Shown here: positions 6,887 to 9,802 of the stretch, one piece after another
How the letters are laid out: every line of letters begins with the position of its first letter
How positions within the stretch are numbered: the stretch's first letter is position 1
Assembly (NCBI GenBank): GCA_023389095.1
Contig: JAEWFB010000454.1
Location: 1-9,802 of the forward strand
From: Actinomycetes bacterium
GTDB taxonomy: Bacteria > Actinomycetota > Actinomycetes > Actinomycetales > Dermatophilaceae
Length of the DNA: 9,802 nucleotides
Direction: 5' to 3'
Notes under the pieces: generated by a model
Seen by the model: the letters and a program-made list of their open reading frames with translations, nothing else
Told to the model about the DNA's origin: nothing
Database searches by the model: none
Position numbers and translations under genes: made by a program

Positions 6887-6909
6887 GCAGCCCGGAGGGC
6901 GCGACTCAG
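6883..6909. terminator. Hairpin between convergent M50-like and Lon-domain genes
   Basis: An outer stem CTGAG (6883-6887) / CTCAG (6905-6909) encloses an inner stem GCCC (6890-6893) / GGGC (6897-6900) with a GGA loop. Both stop codons (TGA at 6884-6886 and the complement TCA at 6906-6908) lie in the outer arms. It may be a weak bidirectional terminator; there is no T-run. Confidence 0.4.
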
Positions 6910-7559
6910 TTGAGGTTCGGCGGCGACGAGGGCAGGTTGGCCACCGCGCCCAGCGTGACCGCGAACTCCTTCTCGCGCCGGACCAGCTGGAGACCGAGGC
7001 GCAGCCGCGACTCGGTGTCGACGCACTCGAGCAGCCGTTGGCGGTCGCCGACGTCGAGGCTCACCGTCTGCGGCACGGAGTAGGACAGCAGCCGGTCGTC
7101 GTCGGCCAGCTCGAGCTCGCTCGCACCGACCGTCGTCGCGAACGAGACGAGCGCGGCGCGCAACCGTGCGGCGAGCTCGGACACGGTCGCCGGGTCGCCC
7201 TCGACCTCCTCGAGCCACGTCACCTCGGCCGTCGCGTACGGCGTCCCGGCCTCGGCGTCGACGCTGTCGAGCCGGAACCGCCGCGTGCCCTCGGACACGA
7301 TGAAGTACCGCTCGTTCTCGAGGGCTGCCGCCTGCGTCAGCAAGGCGCCGCACCCCACGGGGTGCAGCGCCACGACGCCGTCGTCGCCGACCTCGTAGCC
7401 CTCGCGGATCGCGACGACCCCGAACACCGGCGAGCGCTGCTCCTGCCCGGCGAGCAGGTCGCGCAGCAGGGCCACGTAGCGCGGCTCGAAGATCTGCAGC
7501 GGCAGGCGCGCCCCGGGCAGGAGCACGGTGCCGAGAGGGAAGAGCGGCAGCGTCGCCAT
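6906..7559 (-). CDS. Stand-alone Lon substrate-binding (LON N-terminal) domain protein
   Basis: A 217-residue cytoplasmic protein matching the N-terminal substrate-binding domain of Lon protease (PF02190). LPLFPLGTVLLPGARLPLQIFEPRY at its start (residues 4-28, key pattern PLFPL..VL.PG..LPL.IFE.RY) is the family hallmark, followed by FGVVAIREGYE near 46-56 and an RRFRLD segment near 93-98. There is no AAA+ ATPase or protease domain, and the length equals the domain alone. Such proteins are common in actinobacteria; roles in substrate recognition or as chaperone-like factors are conjecture. The ATG at 7559 has a TAGGCT box exactly 6 nt upstream, so the message is probably leaderless. The gene lies 48 bp downstream of the kinase but appears to have its own promoter. 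Confidence 0.9.
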   Translation of the reverse strand: MATLPLFPLGTVLLPGARLPLQIFEPRYVALLRDLLAGQEQRSPVFGVVAIREGYEVGDDGVVALHPVGCGALLTQAAALENERYFIVSEGTRRFRLDSVDAEAGTPYATAEVTWLEEVEGDPATVSELAARLRAALVSFATTVGASELELADDDRLLSYSVPQTVSLDVGDRQRLLECVDTESRLRLGLQLVRREKEFAVTLGAVANLPSSPPNLN

Positions 7560-7565
7560 GCCGTC

Positions 7566-7594
7566 AGCCTAGGTTCCCCACACGCTGACGTCAG
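7566..7594 (-). promoter_or_regulatory. Leaderless promoter of the Lon-domain gene with overlapping palindrome
   Basis: On the - strand, CTGACG (-35, 7589-7594) and TAGGCT (-10, 7566-7571) are 17 nt apart, and the -10 ends 6 nt before the ATG at 7559. A perfect 10-bp palindrome, CTGACGTCAG (7585-7594), covers the -35 and could be an operator half or full site. Confidence 0.5.
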
Positions 7595-7607
7595 TCGAGC
7601 CGGATGC

Positions 7608-8558
7608 TCAGCGTGCTGCCTCGGGCTCGTCGAGCGCGTCCAGCGGCATCGCCTGCGTCGGCTCGGGCTCGTCCTCGACGGCCTGCCCGGTGATCGCTTG
7701 CGCGAGACCGAGCGCGAGACCGACGACCTCGTGGTCGCCGAGGCCGAGCCGGATCGCGAACTCGGCCGCGTTCGTCGGGCGCTTCTCCGGGTCCTTCTGC
7801 AGGCAGTCGGCGATGAGCTCGCGCAGGTCCTGCGGCACGGTCTCGGGCAGCGGCGGGGGCGGCTCGTTGACGTGCGAGAGCGCCGTGGCGATCGGGGTGC
7901 CGCGGTCGAAGGGCCGCTTGCCGGCGAGCATCTCGTGCCCGACGACGCCGAGGGCGTAGAGGTCGCTGGAGCCCGTCGCGGCGTGGCCCAGCGCCTGCTC
8001 GGGGCTGATGTAGTTCGGCGTCCCCAGCATCTCGCCGTGCTGGGTGTGGCCCGAGGCGTCGAGGGCACGGGCGATGCCGAAGTCGGTCAGCTTCACGACG
8101 CCGTCCGGGCGCAGCAGGATGTTGGCCGGCTTGACGTCGCGGTGCACGACCCGCGCCTCGTGGGCGACGCCGAGCGCCAGCGCAGCCTGGCCGAGGATCG
8201 AGCGCACCTCGGTCGGCTCGAGCGGGGCCCGCTCGGAGAGCACCTTCGACAGCGGCTCGCCGTCGACGAGCTCCATGACGAGGTAGGCCAGGCCGTCGTC
8301 CTCGCCATAGTCGAAGACGGTCGCGATGTTCGTGTGCATGAGGCCCGCGGAGTGCACGGCCTCGTCGCGGAAGCGCAGGGCGAAGAGGCGCTCGTGGTCG
8401 GCGTCGGGGCGCATGATCTTGATCGCGACGTGACGCTTGAGGACGTCGTCCGACCCGGCCCAGACGTCGGCCATGCCGCCGGAGGCGATGCGCCGCTCGA
8501 GGCGGTAGCGACCACCGAGGACAAAGCCTTCGTGGAGACGGTTCATGGGGGCTGGCAC
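7608..8558 (-). CDS. Soluble PknB-type serine/threonine protein kinase
   Basis: A 316-residue Hanks-type kinase with all core motifs: glycine-rich loop IASGGMADV at 24-32, VAIK with catalytic K47, VVHRDVKPANILL at 137-149 (D141, N146), DFG at 159-161, and NYISPE ending at E187. Threonines 172 and 180 in the activation loop are candidate autophosphorylation sites. After the kinase fold (~270) there is only a short acidic tail; no membrane segment and no PASTA repeats follow, unlike PknB, so it is probably cytoplasmic. The GTG at 8558 has AAAGG 5 nt upstream. A second in-frame ATG at 8546 overlaps the stop of a 17-codon upstream ORF (8543-8596) in an ATGA arrangement, so that start is also possible. 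The neighbouring Lon-domain protein is not obviously related in function. The substrates are unknown. Confidence 0.92.
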   Translation of the reverse strand: MPAPMNRLHEGFVLGGRYRLERRIASGGMADVWAGSDDVLKRHVAIKIMRPDADHERLFALRFRDEAVHSAGLMHTNIATVFDYGEDDGLAYLVMELVDGEPLSKVLSERAPLEPTEVRSILGQAALALGVAHEARVVHRDVKPANILLRPDGVVKLTDFGIARALDASGHTQHGEMLGTPNYISPEQALGHAATGSSDLYALGVVGHEMLAGKRPFDRGTPIATALSHVNEPPPPLPETVPQDLRELIADCLQKDPEKRPTNAAEFAIRLGLGDHEVVGLALGLAQAITGQAVEDEPEPTQAMPLDALDEPEAAR

Positions 8559-8596
8559 CCGGGCCTTTCGGACGGAAGGTGCACGTCGTTCGACAT
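8543..8596 (-). other. Possible 17-codon upstream ORF of the kinase
   Basis: ATG at 8596 reads MSNDVHLPSERPGCQPP and stops with a TGA whose first two bases belong to the kinase-internal ATG at 8546 (ATGA overlap). An even shorter frame (MMRTKAP, 8598-8621) ends just before it. Small ORFs of this size arise by chance. The overlap is suggestive of translational coupling but is unproven. Confidence 0.2.
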
Positions 8597-8701
8597 CTCA
8601 GGGGGCCTTCGTCCGCATCATGGTAGGTGACCCGGACGGGTGCTTGAGAATTTCACGTTCGTGACCGGACAAGCCGCCGACCCCCGTTCAGCGACCGGGT
8701 C

Positions 8702-8707
8702 AACATA
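8702..8707 (-). promoter_or_regulatory. Weak candidate -10 for the kinase gene
   Basis: TATGTT on the - strand fits TANNNT. TTGAAC lies upstream but with a 15-nt spacer, shorter than usual. The leader would be about 135 nt. TACCAT (complement of 8620-8625) is another candidate nearer the gene. Neither is convincing. Confidence 0.2.
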
Positions 8708-8754
8708 CCCCGCAGGTGAGGCGTTCAACCGCCCGAAGCATCACCATTCGTCCC

Positions 8755-8814
8755 GCGCAACACCCGGCCCGCTGGCGGGTTGTTGCGCTCCCCGACGCCG
8801 CTGCCCCGCAACAA
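8755..8814. repeat. Mutually exclusive hairpins sharing one arm
   Basis: GCGCAACACCCG (8755-8766) can pair with CGGGTTGTTGCGC (8776-8788), with one bulged T. The same central segment, as TTGTTGCG (8780-8787), is also perfectly complementary to CGCAACAA (8807-8814). The two structures cannot form together, as in attenuators. No leader peptide or target gene is evident on either strand. Confidence 0.45.
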
Positions 8815-8871
8815 GGCGCCACGTGGCGGCTCGTCGCGCGGGGAGCGCGTGTGCAGAGGGGGCCCACACTG

Positions 8872-8906
8872 CGAGAGGGCCCCGACACGAAGTCGGGGCC
8901 CTCTCG
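8872..8906. terminator. Perfect 15-bp GC-rich hairpin, probable terminator
   Basis: CGAGAGGGCCCCGAC (8872-8886) is exactly complementary to 8892-8906, with a 5-nt loop (ACGAA on +, TTCGT on -). The UUCG-like loop on the - strand favours a terminator for a leftward transcript coming from beyond the insertion element. There is no T-run on either side. It lies 19 bp left of the first base of the IS481-like end. Confidence 0.65.
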
Positions 8907-8925
8907 TCACACGTGCGCGAGGGGG

Positions 8926-9721
8926 TGTCCTGGTCGGGCACATAGGAAACGCATGTCTCGGGACATAGGAAACTGCGAGGCGCTCAGATGCCGCCATGTC
9001 CAAGGCGCGTCTGATCATCACCGCGGTCGTCCTGCAGGGCCGCTCCCAGGCCGAGGTCGCCCGCGCCTACGGGGTCTCCACGAGCTGGGTGTCCAAGCTC
9101 GTGGCTCGGTACCGCGCCGAGGGGCAGGCCGCGTTCGAGCCACGATCACGAGCCCCACACACCCACCCCAATGCCATCCCCGAGGCCACGGTCGCGCTGG
9201 TCATCACGCTGCGCCACCAGCTGCGCACGGCCGGTCACGACGCCGGCCCGGACACCATCGCCTGGCACCTGGCCCAACACCACCAGACCCACATCGCACG
9301 CTCCACGGTCGCCACGATCCTGACCCGCGCCGGACTGGTCACCCCCGAGCCGCGCAAACGGCCCAAGAGCTCCTGGACCCGGTTCGAAGCCGACCAGCCC
9401 AACGAGTGCTGGCAGTCCGACTTCACCCACGTGCGCCTCGCCGACCGCACCGACACCGAGGTCCTGGCCTGGCTCGATGACCACTCGCGCTACCTGCTGT
9501 CCCTGACCTGCCACCGCGCCGTGACCGTCACCGACGTCGTGACCACCTTCACCACCGCGTGTGAGCACCACGGCATCCCGTACTCGACCCTGACCGACAA
9601 CGGCCTGGTGTACACCGCTCGGCACCGTGGCGGACGCAACGCCTTCGAACACCAGCTGCGCCAGCTCGGCATCGTGCAGAAGAACTCCCGCCCGAACCAC
9701 CCCACCACCTGCGGCAAGGTC
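8926..9721 (+). mobile_element. IS481-family insertion sequence, right end missing
   Basis: The left end appears to start near TGTCC at 8926. It carries two direct copies of a motif, TCGGGCACATAGGAAAC (8934-8950) and TCGGGACATAGGAAAC (8958-8973), sharing ACATAGGAAAC with a 23-bp period. They are probably transposase binding sites. The transposase frame follows from 8996. Similarity to the family stops at about 9721, where unrelated sequence begins, so the catalytic C-terminus and the right inverted repeat are lost. The exact left boundary and target duplication cannot be fixed from one end. Confidence 0.7.
8934..8973 (+). repeat. Direct repeat in the IS481 left end
   Basis: ACATAGGAAAC occurs at 8940-8950 and 8963-8973, preceded by TCGGGC and TCGGG respectively. 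The 23-bp spacing is about two helical turns, so a protein bound to both would lie on one DNA face. ATGTC (8953-8957) and GACAT (8962-8966) also form a small inverted repeat between and over the second copy. Confidence 0.75.
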
Positions 9722-9796
9722 TGTGAAGACTTGCTTGATCGCCGAGAGACTGGCGAGGCGCGGCACGGGCCCGGTCTGACTCTGGTCAAGGTATGA
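8996..9796 (+). pseudogene. IS481-family transposase, truncated before the catalytic Glu
   Basis: The frame encodes 266 residues, of which about 242 are genuine transposase. The N-terminal helix-turn-helix (RSQAEVARAYGVSTSWVSKLV at about 16-36, key pattern S.AEVA..YGVS...V) is followed by an HTH_29/32-like region. The DDE core then begins with ECWQSDFTHV (D142) and continues with LTDNGLVYTA (D201). The family motif HPTTxGKVERF should supply the catalytic Glu, but here it reads HPTTCGKV followed by CEDLLDRRE, so similarity is lost at residue 243, exactly where the Glu is expected. The last 24 codons are foreign and end at 9796. Family members are usually 320-390 residues. The ATG at 8996 lacks a clear ribosome binding site; an ATG at 8988 is out of frame. 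It is almost certainly inactive. Confidence 0.8.
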
Positions 9797-9802
9797 CCGA
9801 GG
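9722..9802 (+). other. Unrelated sequence joined to the broken IS481; possible next ORF start
   Basis: From about 9722 the sequence (TGTGAAGACTTGC...) no longer matches the transposase. It has a small CGCC/GGCG inverted repeat near 9739-9756. An ATG at 9793 (MTE...) overlaps the TGA of the hybrid frame in an ATGA arrangement and runs off the window. This may be the end of a second insertion sequence with its own gene, but 81 bp are not enough to identify it. Confidence 0.4.

Larger units (their letters stand above)
8559..8925. other. Gene-free region upstream of kinase, rich in inverted repeats
   Basis: About 370 bp with no credible protein gene and no tRNA that I can recognise. The left third is the kinase leader. 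It contains the imperfect palindromes CCTTTCGGACGGAAGG (8564-8579, overlapping the kinase ribosome binding site), ACCCGGACGGGT (8630-8641) and TCACGTTCGTGA (8653-8664). The right part (8755-8906) is packed with hairpins, listed separately. The ORFs that can be drawn here have poor start sites and look like chance frames. Confidence 0.7.

Noticed and set aside
8690..8910. tRNA or other conserved RNA gene
   Set aside because: I looked for a T-loop/acceptor arrangement, CCA and the SRP or tmRNA core motifs on both strands and found none that fold properly.
8640..8945. Small + strand frames between kinase and IS (for example 101 codons at 8640)
   Set aside because: They run through strong hairpins, lack ribosome binding sites and show no protein-like pattern.

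Overview
The window is GC-rich throughout (roughly 70% by eye) with GC-ending codons. Several promoters look like TANNNT boxes placed 6-9 nt before a start codon, which is typical of leaderless actinobacterial genes. Together with a PknB-type Ser/Thr kinase, a matrixin-like protease, a DUF427 protein and an IS481 transposase, this points to a high-GC actinobacterium. A Micrococcales-type soil or aquatic organism is a guess only. Most of the window reads as ordinary chromosome; the right edge is mobile-element debris.

Layout: (1) 1-695 (+), the 3' part of a BBE-type FAD-linked oxidoreductase. (2) 696-842, a structured convergent intergenic region with three direct copies of a 24-bp unit, one perfect inverted copy that makes a 24-bp hairpin, and a G-run/C-run tract. 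(3) 843-3347 (-), a large secreted clan GH-G (GH63/trehalase-like) glycosidase with a good promoter and a LacI-type operator. (4) 3496-4731 and 4728-5225 (+), a two-gene operon of a cysteine-desulfurase-like class-V PLP enzyme and a DUF427 protein, coupled by a GTGA overlap. (5) 5239-6099 (-) and 6179-6886 (+), two membrane-associated zinc proteases (matrixin-like and M50-like) diverging from a 79-bp gap. (6) 6906-7559 (-), a stand-alone Lon substrate-binding-domain protein with a leaderless-type promoter. (7) 7608-8558 (-), a soluble Ser/Thr kinase. (8) 8559-8925, a gene-free stretch dense in inverted repeats. (9) 8926 to about 9721 (+), an IS481-family element whose transposase is cut off just before the expected catalytic glutamate. 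It is joined to unrelated sequence in which a new ATG overlaps the hybrid stop codon.

The genes do not form one pathway. The functional links visible are the PLP enzyme/DUF427 operon, the glycosidase with its apparent sugar-responsive operator, and the shared promoter region of the two proteases. I found no convincing new multi-gene system. The most notable signals are the repeat/hairpin cluster at 697-799, the palindrome-rich 8755-8906 segment beside the IS, the exact breakpoint in the transposase, and small hairpins that hold both stop codons of convergent gene pairs.
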